NCBI RefSeq assembly: GCF_014692525.1
Contig: NZ_JACNYL010000003.1
Coordinates: 248,001 to 312,000 of the forward strand
Length of the DNA: 64,000 bases
Origin: Sphingobacterium chuzhouense
GTDB taxonomy: Bacteria > Bacteroidota > Bacteroidia > Sphingobacteriales > Sphingobacteriaceae
Direction: 5' to 3'
Shown piece by piece: positions 28,589-38,074 of the stretch. The position numbers and the translations under genes are program-made. Position 1 is the stretch's first letter; each line of letters begins with the position of its first letter. The notes under the pieces were generated by a model. The model worked only from the letters and a program-made list of their open reading frames with translations, was not told the origin of the DNA and did not search any database.

Positions 28589-31500
28589 GTGACCAAAGCA
28601 TTAGCATACCACTTTATTCTTATTTTCTTCTACATAGGAGTATATCCCTCTTTTGCCCAGCAAATCGGGATTTCCCCTGTAAAAATTGAGCAGGAGCTTC
28701 CTTCATTAACAGTAAATAAAACATTCCAAGATAGCGAGGGTTATATATGGTTTGCTACAGCCTACGGCTTAAGCCGGTTCGACGCTTACAATCTGCTAAC
28801 ATTTAAGCTTCAAGACGAAGATGGAACGGTTGCGCCCCACCAAACTATCTTGACCATTAACGAAAACGCCGGTCAGCTCTTATTAGGTGCCGAAAATGGT
28901 CTTTATGTATTAGAGAAGAAAACGTATCGTATTTTACCATTTCCAGATGCAAACTTAAAAGGACGCCGCGTTGCGACCATTTTGGTAGACAAAGAATCCA
29001 AAATTTGGGTAGGAACGACCAACGCGATTTATGTGTACAATAAAGACTTTAGTTTATACGCCGCATTTGAGCACAAGCCGGGAGATAAAAATTCTATCCC
29101 GCCCGGAAGTATCAACGCTATATTCCAAGACCAGAATGGAGAGATATGGACAGGTATCTGGGACGCGGGGCTTTATAAATTAGATAAAAGAAAGCAGCAA
29201 TTTGTTGCTTTTCCGCGCATAGGAATCCGGAACAATCCTTTTAAAATAATGCAGGATGACCGGGGACAGTTTTGGATAAGCACCTGGGGAGATGGTCTTT
29301 TTCTCTTCAATCCGGAAGACAAAGAAAACATGTACCGGGAAATTATCATCAAAAATAAAAGACGGGAAGTTGGAAAGGAAGACCTGGTATATAATATCAT
29401 ACAAGACCATGCAAAGAAATATATCTGGGTTTTATCTTATTCGGGTATTTCTACTTTTCAATACAATGATAACAATATCATCGAAGAACTTAATTTCTCC
29501 CACCTGTTTCAATATACGTCTAATTTTTTCCAAGATATCTACCAAGATCGCTCCGGCACGCTATGGCTCGCTATAAGCGGTAAAGGGATATCTACCATTA
29601 GCTTTGACAAACCAGTTATGCGCAGCTTTGAGTTGCCTGAGGTTCAGCAAAGATATAATATATCGCCAAACTTCAATATGCTTTACCAGGACCATGAAAA
29701 TCAATTGTGGTTCAATCTGGAACGCATCGGTTTAGGAAAGTTTATCCCGGGAACGAATGAATTAGAGACTTATAGCAATCTCCGTTTTAAGGACTTGCTA
29801 TCGATACGGGCGGTTAATTGTGCGTTGGAGGTGGATGATGAACTGTGGGTAGGCGGTGCATATGGAACGATCATGAACGTGTTCCGAAAAGAAAGTGGAA
29901 ACCTCACACTGTTACGCACAATTGATTTAGCCCAATATGCTAATGAGATTGGTGTTCCCCACCATCTTTTTCAAGATACAAAGGGGAATTTATGGATCGG
30001 AACTACCCGCGGCATGATGTACAGAAAAGCAGGAAACGAACAATTATATCAAGTAGAGGGTATAAACGGATATATTGTAGCTATATCCCAAGACGCCCGA
30101 GGCAATATATGGGCTGCCACAAAAGATCACGGTATTTATCAAGTGGACAACCATGCGAGCTGGAAATCCACACGTCGTATAGGCAAAGAAACAGTCGGAT
30201 TAAAAACCGACCAGATGGAAACAATGGACGCGGACAGCCGTGGATACCTGTGGATAGGGACAAAAGATAACAGGTTACTTTCGTTTCATACGGAAAACGG
30301 GCGGGTACAGGAATATGCAAATAGTCAACTGCTATCTCCCAATCAAATATTGCATGTGGTTTGCCTGGATAGTACGGTATGGTTCTCCAGCACCCGGGCA
30401 GTATATAAATTATTACCCAAGGACAACCGTATCTTTGAATATAGCCGTAGCGATGGTATCCCGATCAGTATGTTTACAAAAGGTGCTTTTACGGCGGATA
30501 AAGCTCGTAAAACCGTATATTTTGGTGGATATAATGGCATTGTCCAATTTTGGGAATCTTCTTTTGCACCGAATCATAAATCCGCTGTGGTTATCTCTGA
30601 TATTAAAATCAATAACCAATCTGCTATATCCCATAGTCTCCATGCGAAATATGATTTTCGTGGAAAATCGCTTGTGCTCGAGCCGGAAGATCAAAGTTTA
30701 GAGATTCTGTTTTCTTCTTTTGAGTATACGCACCCGGGTAAAATAAGATATGCCTATAAATTAGAGGGAGTTGATAAAGATTGGGTATACGCACCTCGGG
30801 AACGTCTATTTGCAACCTACAATAATCTGGGGAAAGGGCAATACACATTCCTGATCAAAGCAACAGATTTAGACAATCAGTGGAGTTCGGAAGTAACACG
30901 CCTGCAAATCCGCAAGAAACCGGCATTCTACGAAAGTAATCTAGCTTATATGCTCTATGCATTACTTGCTTTAGGTATTGCCTACGGCATTATCAGATTT
31001 TATGTTAATCGGCTCAAGTTACAAAGTGATCTTCGGATCGCTCAAATCGAAAAAGAAAACGCCAATAAGCTTGTACAGACCAAATTGAGCTACTTCACCA
31101 ATATATCGCACGAATTGTTAACACCACTTACCATTATATCCTGTCTGATCGATGATGTGCAGATGATCACGAAGAAGAACCTTTCCCAATTTGACAAAAT
31201 GCGGTTTAACCTAGACAGATTGAAAAGGCTTCTACAACAGATATTAGATTTTAAGCGGGTTGAAAATCAACAGATGGCACTACGTGTAGGACGCGAAGAT
31301 CTTATCGCTTTTATTACCAATATCTGCACGATTTATTTCAGTCCGCTAGCTAAACGTAAAAACATGGACTTCGAGGTTATTCAAGGGAATTGTATACCTG
31401 AAGGATATTTTGACGCGGATAAGCTTGATAAAATTATTTTTAATATCCTATCAAATGCTTTTAAATATACACCCAGCGGAAGGAGCATAAAACTTGCATT

Positions 31501-32638
31501 TCATACCGAACGTATACAAGAATTTCTTCATTTAGTTGTCAACGTACAAGATACCGGTATGGGCATTGCGCAGACGGAGCTGGATAAAATATTCATTCCG
31601 TTTTATAATAATAGACAGGCTAAACAACAAGAAACGAATGGTATTGGATTGGCATTAACAAAAGAGCTTGTGGAGCTTCATCATGGCTCTATTGAAGTAG
31701 TTAGTGTAGTAGGCGAAGGTTCTACGTTCACGGTATGTCTCCCTGTTGAAAAAGCAGCCTATACAGCGGAGGAATTACGCGAATTACACGACAGCTTTGT
31801 TGATTCGGCCAATTTGTTAAAAGAAGTACCAGATTCTTCGATTACACCGCTTCCACAGGTAGAAGGCAGGAACGATATCACGATTTTGCTCGTCGAGGAT
31901 AATATAGATTTATTACAAACGGTGCAGAGTGTGCTTTCAAGAACGTACCATGTGGTTACCGCCCAGCAGGGTGAAGAAGCATTGGCTATCTTACAGAAAC
32001 AGGAAATCGATATTGTCATCAGTGATATTATGATGCCCGTTATGGATGGTTTAACCTTATGCCGCCGTGTTAAACAAGATCCCGAAATAAACCATATCCC
32101 CGTTATCTTATTAACAGCTAAAAACAGTATAGACGACCGTATAGAATGTTATCAAGCCGGTGCCGACAGTTATATCAGCAAACCTTTTGACCTCAAGGTT
32201 TTAGAAGCACGTATACATAGTTTTTTAGTACACAAGCGGACAAAACAGGAAGACTTCAAAGCAAGCCCACAAATCAATATTTCTTCTTTGGATTATACGC
32301 CGCAAGATGAACAGTTTCTCGAAAAGATGATCAGTGTTGTAGAGGAAAATCTCACCGATGATCAATTTGATGTCGTGGCGCTTGGTAACGCGCTCGGATT
32401 ATCCAAATCCACACTTTATCGAAAAACAAAGGCGCTATTGGATCTATCGCCAAGTGAATTTGTTAAAAATATCCGATTGAAACATGCTTGCCAGATGATG
32501 GAAAAAGATAAATCTATTTCTGTTAGTGAAGTTGCATTCGCCACCGGCTTTTCGGATCCCCGTTATTTCTCTACTTGTTTTAAAGCAGAATTTGGAATGA
32601 CGCCTTCGGAATATCAGAAAACGTCGCGGGAGGAATAG
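28589..32638 (+). CDS. Hybrid two-component system sensor-regulator (HTCS1)
   Basis: 1349 aa from a GTG start, chosen because a signal peptide (ending PSFAQQ) follows directly. The periplasmic sensor is a double propeller of Reg_prop repeats (about 30-680; repeated GxIWFATAYGLSR, KIWVGTTNAIY, GNLWIGTTRGMMY-like units), then a Y_Y_Y domain to about 775, and a membrane span at about 786-807. Inside are HisKA with the phospho-accepting His near residue 839 (FTNISHELLTPLT), HATPase (NILSNAFKYTP, GIGLALTKEL), a receiver at about 1095-1215 (LLVEDN, ISDIMMPVMDG) and an AraC-type HTH at 1240-1345. It binds an oligosaccharide in the periplasm and activates PUL transcription. It sits between the GH146 gene and the ECF sigma gene. 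Confidence 0.93.
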   Translation: MTKALAYHFILIFFYIGVYPSFAQQIGISPVKIEQELPSLTVNKTFQDSEGYIWFATAYGLSRFDAYNLLTFKLQDEDGTVAPHQTILTINENAGQLLLGAENGLYVLEKKTYRILPFPDANLKGRRVATILVDKESKIWVGTTNAIYVYNKDFSLYAAFEHKPGDKNSIPPGSINAIFQDQNGEIWTGIWDAGLYKLDKRKQQFVAFPRIGIRNNPFKIMQDDRGQFWISTWGDGLFLFNPEDKENMYREIIIKNKRREVGKEDLVYNIIQDHAKKYIWVLSYSGISTFQYNDNNIIEELNFSHLFQYTSNFFQDIYQDRSGTLWLAISGKGISTISFDKPVMRSFELPEVQQRYNISPNFNMLYQDHENQLWFNLERIGLGKFIPGTNELETYSNLRFKDLLSIRAVNCALEVDDELWVGGAYGTIMNVFRKESGNLTLLRTIDLAQYANEIGVPHHLFQDTKGNLWIGTTRGMMYRKAGNEQLYQVEGINGYIVAISQDARGNIWAATKDHGIYQVDNHASWKSTRRIGKETVGLKTDQMETMDADSRGYLWIGTKDNRLLSFHTENGRVQEYANSQLLSPNQILHVVCLDSTVWFSSTRAVYKLLPKDNRIFEYSRSDGIPISMFTKGAFTADKARKTVYFGGYNGIVQFWESSFAPNHKSAVVISDIKINNQSAISHSLHAKYDFRGKSLVLEPEDQSLEILFSSFEYTHPGKIRYAYKLEGVDKDWVYAPRERLFATYNNLGKGQYTFLIKATDLDNQWSSEVTRLQIRKKPAFYESNLAYMLYALLALGIAYGIIRFYVNRLKLQSDLRIAQIEKENANKLVQTKLSYFTNISHELLTPLTIISCLIDDVQMITKKNLSQFDKMRFNLDRLKRLLQQILDFKRVENQQMALRVGREDLIAFITNICTIYFSPLAKRKNMDFEVIQGNCIPEGYFDADKLDKIIFNILSNAFKYTPSGRSIKLAFHTERIQEFLHLVVNVQDTGMGIAQTELDKIFIPFYNNRQAKQQETNGIGLALTKELVELHHGSIEVVSVVGEGSTFTVCLPVEKAAYTAEELRELHDSFVDSANLLKEVPDSSITPLPQVEGRNDITILLVEDNIDLLQTVQSVLSRTYHVVTAQQGEEALAILQKQEIDIVISDIMMPVMDGLTLCRRVKQDPEINHIPVILLTAKNSIDDRIECYQAGADSYISKPFDLKVLEARIHSFLVHKRTKQEDFKASPQINISSLDYTPQDEQFLEKMISVVEENLTDDQFDVVALGNALGLSKSTLYRKTKALLDLSPSEFVKNIRLKHACQMMEKDKSISVSEVAFATGFSDPRYFSTCFKAEFGMTPSEYQKTSREE

Positions 32639-32669
32639 CAAAATAGTATATTCACCACAAGCTTTGGTT

Positions 32670-33254
32670 ATGGACGAACGGAAAAATTATTTTGATCGGT
32701 TACAAAAGGGCGATGAAGCAGCGTTGGATTATTATATCAAGAACAACATCCAGACGTTGACCTTTTTCGCCTATAAGCATGTTCGGGACGAACAGTTATC
32801 AGAAGAGATTGCTTGCGATAGCTTTGTGAAGCTATGGCACAACAGACATCTTTTAAAAAATGAATTGCATTTGCAGAATTTTTTATTCCGGGTAACCAGA
32901 AATGCATGTCTGAATTATCTTGACAAGCAAAAAAACAAACCCGTTTTAGACTATGATTTAGAATCACTGACCATTGCCGATGATAATGATATAAATCGGA
33001 AAATTATTTACGCTGAATTCCTCAAATTAATTTATGACGAACTTGAAAAGCTACCTAAACAACAAGCATTGATATTTAAAATGAGCTTTTTGGATGGTTA
33101 TTCAACAGAGGAGATCTGTGATATCTTAAAAACCAGTAAAAACAATGTATTTTATGCAAAATCAAAAGCCCAAGCTACTTTACGCCTACTTTTAAAAAAG
33201 AAGAAATTTGAGCTATACAGTGTGCTGCTCCTGGCCTATTTTTATCACCCCTAA
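32670..33254 (+). CDS. ECF sigma factor (sigma-70 family)
   Basis: 194 aa from the ATG at 32670; a TTG two codons earlier is also in frame but less likely. Region 2 is seen at about 20-85 (YKHVRDEQLSEEIACDSFVKLWHN, LFRVTRNACLNYLDKQ) and region 4 at about 120-180 (YDELEKLPKQQALIFKMSFL, STEEICDILKTSKNNVFYAK). The C-terminus is hydrophobic (YSVLLLAYFYHP), as in many Bacteroidota ECF factors of SusC loci. With the FecR-type anti-sigma gene 63 bases downstream and an STN-domain SusC after it, this forms a trans-envelope signalling set that would direct RNA polymerase to its own nutrient-uptake operon. Confidence 0.92.
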   Translation: MDERKNYFDRLQKGDEAALDYYIKNNIQTLTFFAYKHVRDEQLSEEIACDSFVKLWHNRHLLKNELHLQNFLFRVTRNACLNYLDKQKNKPVLDYDLESLTIADDNDINRKIIYAEFLKLIYDELEKLPKQQALIFKMSFLDGYSTEEICDILKTSKNNVFYAKSKAQATLRLLLKKKKFELYSVLLLAYFYHP

Positions 33255-33317
33255 ATTATTTTTCTTTTTTTACTAAGATTCTCTTTAAAATCCGGTATAT
33301 ATTAAAAAACAAGAAAG

Positions 33318-34544
33318 ATGCTGGATACACAATTGATAGCTTTCCTTATAAAAAAATATCTTCATAACGAACTCACAACAGAAGAATCGTTGTTATTTCG
33401 TGAGTGGTTAAATGCAGATGCCGAAAATGTTAAACTGCTTTCGGAGTTAGAGACGGCCGATAAAGTTTTCACAGATCTTTCCATTTATAATCGGATCGCC
33501 GAACGTCAAAAAGAGGGCACGAAGCTAACTGCCCTAACCGAAAAGATCAAAGAACGTACCAGACAAGACGAAAAGCAACCAAAACCCATTAGAGCTCGTT
33601 CAAAACGCGCACTAAATTGGATAAAGTATGCTGCGGCGATACTTATTCTTTTTAGCTCAATATATGTTTATATCAAACAAACGAGCGATGTGCCCTACCC
33701 ATCCGAGAACCATTCTACACATTTTTCCGACATCGCCCCCGGCACCAATCGAGCGATTTTAAAGTTACCAAACGGAAAGACAATAGATTTGGACAACGAT
33801 GCAGACGGCATCATCGCTGACAACACTACTATTTCTTATGCAGACGGACGAAAGATCGAAATAGCAAACAGTTCCGCCCCACAAAACGCCATCGTCACAT
33901 TAGAAGTCCCTCTACGTGGCCAGTACCATGTCACCTTATCCGATGGGACAAAAGTCTGGGTGAACGCTGGTTCCAAACTCCATTATCCATTACACTTTGA
34001 AGGAAACCAGCGCGCTGTAGAATTGGAAGGAGAAGCTTATTTTGAAGTTTCTACGGATGAGATTCCTTTCATTGTAAAATCGAAGAACCAGACCTTAAAG
34101 GTACTCGGAACAAAGTTCAACATATCAGCCTATGATGAACGAAAAGAAATAATAACAACATTGGTCGAAGGAAAAGTCGCATTGGGAAGCGAAAATATCC
34201 AAGAAGCCCCATTAGTACTTACCCCCGGACAACAGAGTATATTTAATGGGAAGCGCTTTTCAAAGACAAAAGTCGATGTTGAACAATTTATCGCCTGGAA
34301 AAACGGACAGTTTTACTTTGATGGCGTATCTCCAGAAGAAGCTTTTTCTCAACTTGCAAAATGGTACGATATCGATATTGTTTATGAAGGCACAACGCCT
34401 AAATTCGAGTTTTTTGGCATAATCGATAGGGGGAAAAACCTAAGCGGAGTTCTTGATATCTTAAAAAAGAGTGGCTTAAATTTTAAGTTAGAAGCACAAG
34501 GAACGCACCGTAAATTAATTATTCAGGACGAACAAACTTATTAG
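33318..34544 (+). CDS. FecR-family anti-sigma factor
   Basis: 408 aa. A cytoplasmic N-terminal segment (about 1-98) for sigma binding is followed by one membrane span at about 102-120 (WIKYAAAILILFSSIYVYI). The periplasmic FecR domain then covers about 195-295 (EVPLRGQYHVTLSDGTKVWV, ELEGEAYFEVSTDEIPFIV, LGTKFNISAY), and a C-terminal DUF4974-like STN-interacting domain covers about 335-405 (FDGVSPEEAFSQLAKWYDI). It should hold the ECF factor inactive until the STN domain of the adjacent SusC signals substrate binding. Order sigma - anti-sigma - SusC is typical. Confidence 0.93.
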   Translation: MLDTQLIAFLIKKYLHNELTTEESLLFREWLNADAENVKLLSELETADKVFTDLSIYNRIAERQKEGTKLTALTEKIKERTRQDEKQPKPIRARSKRALNWIKYAAAILILFSSIYVYIKQTSDVPYPSENHSTHFSDIAPGTNRAILKLPNGKTIDLDNDADGIIADNTTISYADGRKIEIANSSAPQNAIVTLEVPLRGQYHVTLSDGTKVWVNAGSKLHYPLHFEGNQRAVELEGEAYFEVSTDEIPFIVKSKNQTLKVLGTKFNISAYDERKEIITTLVEGKVALGSENIQEAPLVLTPGQQSIFNGKRFSKTKVDVEQFIAWKNGQFYFDGVSPEEAFSQLAKWYDIDIVYEGTTPKFEFFGIIDRGKNLSGVLDILKKSGLNFKLEAQGTHRKLIIQDEQTY

Positions 34545-34602
34545 CCACAAGCAGAAAGGAGGAAATTATAAAACAATCAGCATAGCCGCAGATAAACACC
34601 AA

Positions 34603-34687
34603 GTCGACCATAATAAACCGGGCGATGCCACCAACATCACCCGGAGAAAAGTGTCGACTGGCTTCCGCTAAGTGGAAAACTTAGCGC
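34603..34687 (+). promoter_or_regulatory. Structured leader upstream of susC1
   Basis: Two hairpins lie in the 179-base gap between fecR and susC. The first has an outer GTCGAC/GTCGAC pair (34603-34608 with 34654-34659) and an inner stem (34618-34628 with 34636-34645, nearly complementary). The second is an 8-base perfect stem CGCTAAGT / ACTTAGCG (34667-34687) with a GGAAA loop. Neither is followed by a T run, so leader or mRNA-processing structure is more likely than termination. Confidence 0.5.
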
Positions 34688-34723
34688 TTATAAACTTAGT
34701 TACCAATCTAACATTACAAATCT

Positions 34724-37700
34724 ATGTTTTTTAAACCATTTTTGAGGTGGTCTTGTTACCGCTTTGTGTTTCGAATCTTTTTTCTTATGAAATTAACGAT
34801 CTTTCTGATAATTCTCTCGGTGTTCCAATGCGTGGCACGTGTGAATGCCCAGCGGATAAATGTTGCAGCAAACAACCAGACGCTGAAAAATATTATGGGA
34901 TCTATTCAAAAACAACAGGGATACACCTATTTCTTCCGGGGAGCCAATATTGCCAATACACGTATTTCTGTCGACATTCGGAATGCAGAGCTACCGGATG
35001 CCATGGAGGCCATATTAAAAAACCATCATCTAACGTGGACTTTATCCGATAAAACTATTGTTATCGCACCATCGCCAAAAGCGCCATCCAAAGCTATATT
35101 ACAGCAACATGTATCTGGTCAGGTAGTCGATGAAAACAACCAACCTGTAGCTGGTGCTACTATAGCCGTCCGTGGCGACGACAAAAAAGTAACAACAGAT
35201 GCTTCCGGCGGTTTTGAGATTGTTACGAACGTAGCAGATCCGGTGTTAATCGTAACGTATATCGGCTATGAGACATCGGAAGTAAGGGCTGCCACGCTAA
35301 CGGGCAAAAAAATAATACAGCTCTCACCATCGGAGAATATCCTGGAAGAGACCGTCGTCGTAGGATATGGTACGCAGAAGAAAGTCAATCTAACGGGTTC
35401 TGTTGCATCCGTCAATTTTGAGGATGTCGCAAACGCTCCGATAGCAAATCCCACCAACATGTTACAGGGACGGCTACCGGGCATGGTGTTAACCAACAAT
35501 GGTGCACAAGCGGGTAAAGACAGTCCGGAAATCCGAATCCGCGGAATCGGTACACTGAGCGATAATAACAATCCGATGGTCCTTATCGATGGAATCGAGA
35601 GTACCGTGTCCCAAATTGCTGATATTGCGCCTCACGATATAGAAAATGTAACCGTGCTGAAAGACGCGGCATCAGCTTCTATCTATGGCGTTCGGGCGGC
35701 GAATGGTGTTATTCTGATAACAACTAAACGGGGAAAGGCACAACAAACACAGATTTCGTATGCCGGAAACTATATCATTCAGCAGCCCAATATCATGACC
35801 GATTATCTTGATGCAAGGGAGTGGGCGACAGCATTCAATGAGGCAAAGAGCGCCGAAGTATACACACCCGAAATGTTACAAAAAATAACAGACGGAACGG
35901 ATCCCGATCGTTTTGCGAATACGGACTGGCTTGATGAAATGTTCCGAACTGCCGGCATGCATCACCATCACCTTTCCGTAAACGGTGGCAATGAGAATTC
36001 GCGTTTCATGATCTCGGGTCAATATATGGATCAGGATGGCATTATGTTGAATACAGGCAACAACCGATATGGATTCCGCTCCAACGTCGACTCGAAACTC
36101 GGACGGTTAAATGTAGGTTTAAATCTATCCGGCAGCAAACAGGATATTCAAGAACCGATTACCGAAGTTTCGGGAGAAGGGCTTATGCGCATGGTCAGTT
36201 GGTTTACACGTCCTACCGTACCTGTTCGGTATTCAAACGGACATTATGGATATGTCGACGGAACCTCACTTTCCCATACTATTTTTAAGAATCCTATAGA
36301 GTCTCTACATTTGGGCAATAAAACTTTTGAGAATACACGTTTCGATGGAAAAATATTTGCAGGGATTGAAATCGTAAAGAATTTGTCCTTTCAATCGAAT
36401 CTAGGTTACAAGATTTTTAGACAGGATATCTCGACATTCTCACCCAGAACGGCAATTTACGATGCAGAGGGCAGTCTATTAATGCGGAATCAGACAAATA
36501 GCTTAAACGACTATAGTGAGAAGTCTACGACATTGCTCAACGAAAATATTCTCACCTATCATTATGAGCAATCTGCACACCGGTTGGACGTTTTAGCCGG
36601 CCATTCTACGCAATTAAGCAGAACGGATCTGGGCTCAGCCTATATTCAAAACTTTCCCACGGATAATATATACGAAATCGATGCAGGCACATTAAATCCA
36701 GCAGTTACCGGTTCTGCTTATGAAACAGCACTGCAGTCATTCTTCGGCAGAATCAATTATAACTATGATTCCAAATATTTGTTGGAATTGAATGTACGGC
36801 ATGATGGATCGTCACGGATGCCGCGGGAACATCGCTACGGTACGTTTCCATCGGTTTCCGCCGGATGGAACATCGATCGGGAACCGTTTATGGAAAATGT
36901 GGCATTCATTTCCAACCTAAAACTTCGGGGAAGCTGGGGAATGCTCGGAAATCAGGAGATCGGCAACTATGCCTTTTCACAAGCCCTGCAGGTAGGTGGT
37001 AATTACTATTTCGGAGATGTATTATCTACCGGTTTACGAAAAACAGAACTTGCCAATGACAAGATAAAATGGGAAACCACACGAATAACGGACATTGGGA
37101 TAGACCTAACACTCTTTTCAAATAAATTCTCGCTAAGCTTCGACTGGTTTAACAAGCAAACTTCCGATATTCTTTTGCGCCTTGCCATGGCACCATCTTT
37201 TCTCGGATCGCTTTCAGCTCCATATCAAAATGCTGGAAGGGTCCAAAATAAAGGCTGGGAGCTTATCGGTGCTTATACCGATGGAAAGAACGATTTCAAA
37301 TGGAACGTCGGATTAAACCTATCTGCCGTAAGGAATAAGATAATCGACAATCGTGGAATAGACAACTATGGAACTAATACCATTAATCGCGAAGGAAATC
37401 CGATAAATGCCTATTACGGACTGATTGCAGTCGGACTTTACCGCACCGCTGACGATCTGAATAGAACCACAAATATAAATGGAACAGAAAAGATTATAAC
37501 ACAGTTTGACACCGCTCCGGAATTGGGCGATATTATGTACCTGGATGTAAACCAAGACGGGAATATCAACGATAGTGACCGGGCTATTATAGGAAATCCT
37601 TTTCCTAAACTTGAATACGGGTTTAATCTAGGACTTCAATATAAAAATATTGGCTTTTCCATGTTCTGGCAAGGTATCGGAGGGCTTGATAGGTTCAACT

Positions 37701-38065
37701 GGGAACAGACCACCATCTCCAATGGCGGCAATCTAACAAAAAGATGGCTAGATCGGTATAGTTCAGAGAATGTCAACGGATCGATGCCCCGCTTAGGCTC
37801 CCCGTTCAATGATAGGTATTCTTCGTTTTGGCTGACGAAAGGTGATTATCTCCGTTTAAAAAGCTTGGAAATCGGTTATGACCTGGATGGGTCATTGGCA
37901 CAAAAAATTGGCGCATCGAAACTGCGTATGTTTTTAGCCGGCACGAATCTATTAACGTTTAGTGACATTAAAGAATATGATCCCGAGAAAGCCAGCTGGG
38001 ATATGAGAAACGATGTCCACCCAAACACAAAAACCTATTCTTTTGGGATTAACCTGACATTTTAA
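34724..38065 (+). CDS. SusC-like TonB-dependent transporter with STN signalling domain
   Basis: 1113 aa. A second in-frame ATG at 34787 (MKLTIFLIIL) directly precedes the signal peptide; the longer start is kept because such basic N-terminal extensions are common in this group. After the signal (cleavage near VNAQR) come an STN domain at about 43-105 (IMGSIQKQQGYTYFFRG, DAMEAILKNHHLTW), a carboxypeptidase-regulatory-like domain at about 129-200, the plug with VVVGYGTQKKVNLTG and LIDGIES...VLKDAASASIYGVRAANGVIL, and the 22-strand barrel ending FGINLTF. It imports an oligosaccharide with the SusD partner encoded 9 bases downstream, using TonB energy; the STN domain signals to FecR. Confidence 0.94.
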   Translation: MFFKPFLRWSCYRFVFRIFFLMKLTIFLIILSVFQCVARVNAQRINVAANNQTLKNIMGSIQKQQGYTYFFRGANIANTRISVDIRNAELPDAMEAILKNHHLTWTLSDKTIVIAPSPKAPSKAILQQHVSGQVVDENNQPVAGATIAVRGDDKKVTTDASGGFEIVTNVADPVLIVTYIGYETSEVRAATLTGKKIIQLSPSENILEETVVVGYGTQKKVNLTGSVASVNFEDVANAPIANPTNMLQGRLPGMVLTNNGAQAGKDSPEIRIRGIGTLSDNNNPMVLIDGIESTVSQIADIAPHDIENVTVLKDAASASIYGVRAANGVILITTKRGKAQQTQISYAGNYIIQQPNIMTDYLDAREWATAFNEAKSAEVYTPEMLQKITDGTDPDRFANTDWLDEMFRTAGMHHHHLSVNGGNENSRFMISGQYMDQDGIMLNTGNNRYGFRSNVDSKLGRLNVGLNLSGSKQDIQEPITEVSGEGLMRMVSWFTRPTVPVRYSNGHYGYVDGTSLSHTIFKNPIESLHLGNKTFENTRFDGKIFAGIEIVKNLSFQSNLGYKIFRQDISTFSPRTAIYDAEGSLLMRNQTNSLNDYSEKSTTLLNENILTYHYEQSAHRLDVLAGHSTQLSRTDLGSAYIQNFPTDNIYEIDAGTLNPAVTGSAYETALQSFFGRINYNYDSKYLLELNVRHDGSSRMPREHRYGTFPSVSAGWNIDREPFMENVAFISNLKLRGSWGMLGNQEIGNYAFSQALQVGGNYYFGDVLSTGLRKTELANDKIKWETTRITDIGIDLTLFSNKFSLSFDWFNKQTSDILLRLAMAPSFLGSLSAPYQNAGRVQNKGWELIGAYTDGKNDFKWNVGLNLSAVRNKIIDNRGIDNYGTNTINREGNPINAYYGLIAVGLYRTADDLNRTTNINGTEKIITQFDTAPELGDIMYLDVNQDGNINDSDRAIIGNPFPKLEYGFNLGLQYKNIGFSMFWQGIGGLDRFNWEQTTISNGGNLTKRWLDRYSSENVNGSMPRLGSPFNDRYSSFWLTKGDYLRLKSLEIGYDLDGSLAQKIGASKLRMFLAGTNLLTFSDIKEYDPEKASWDMRNDVHPNTKTYSFGINLTF

Positions 38066-38074
38066 TTAAAAGCT

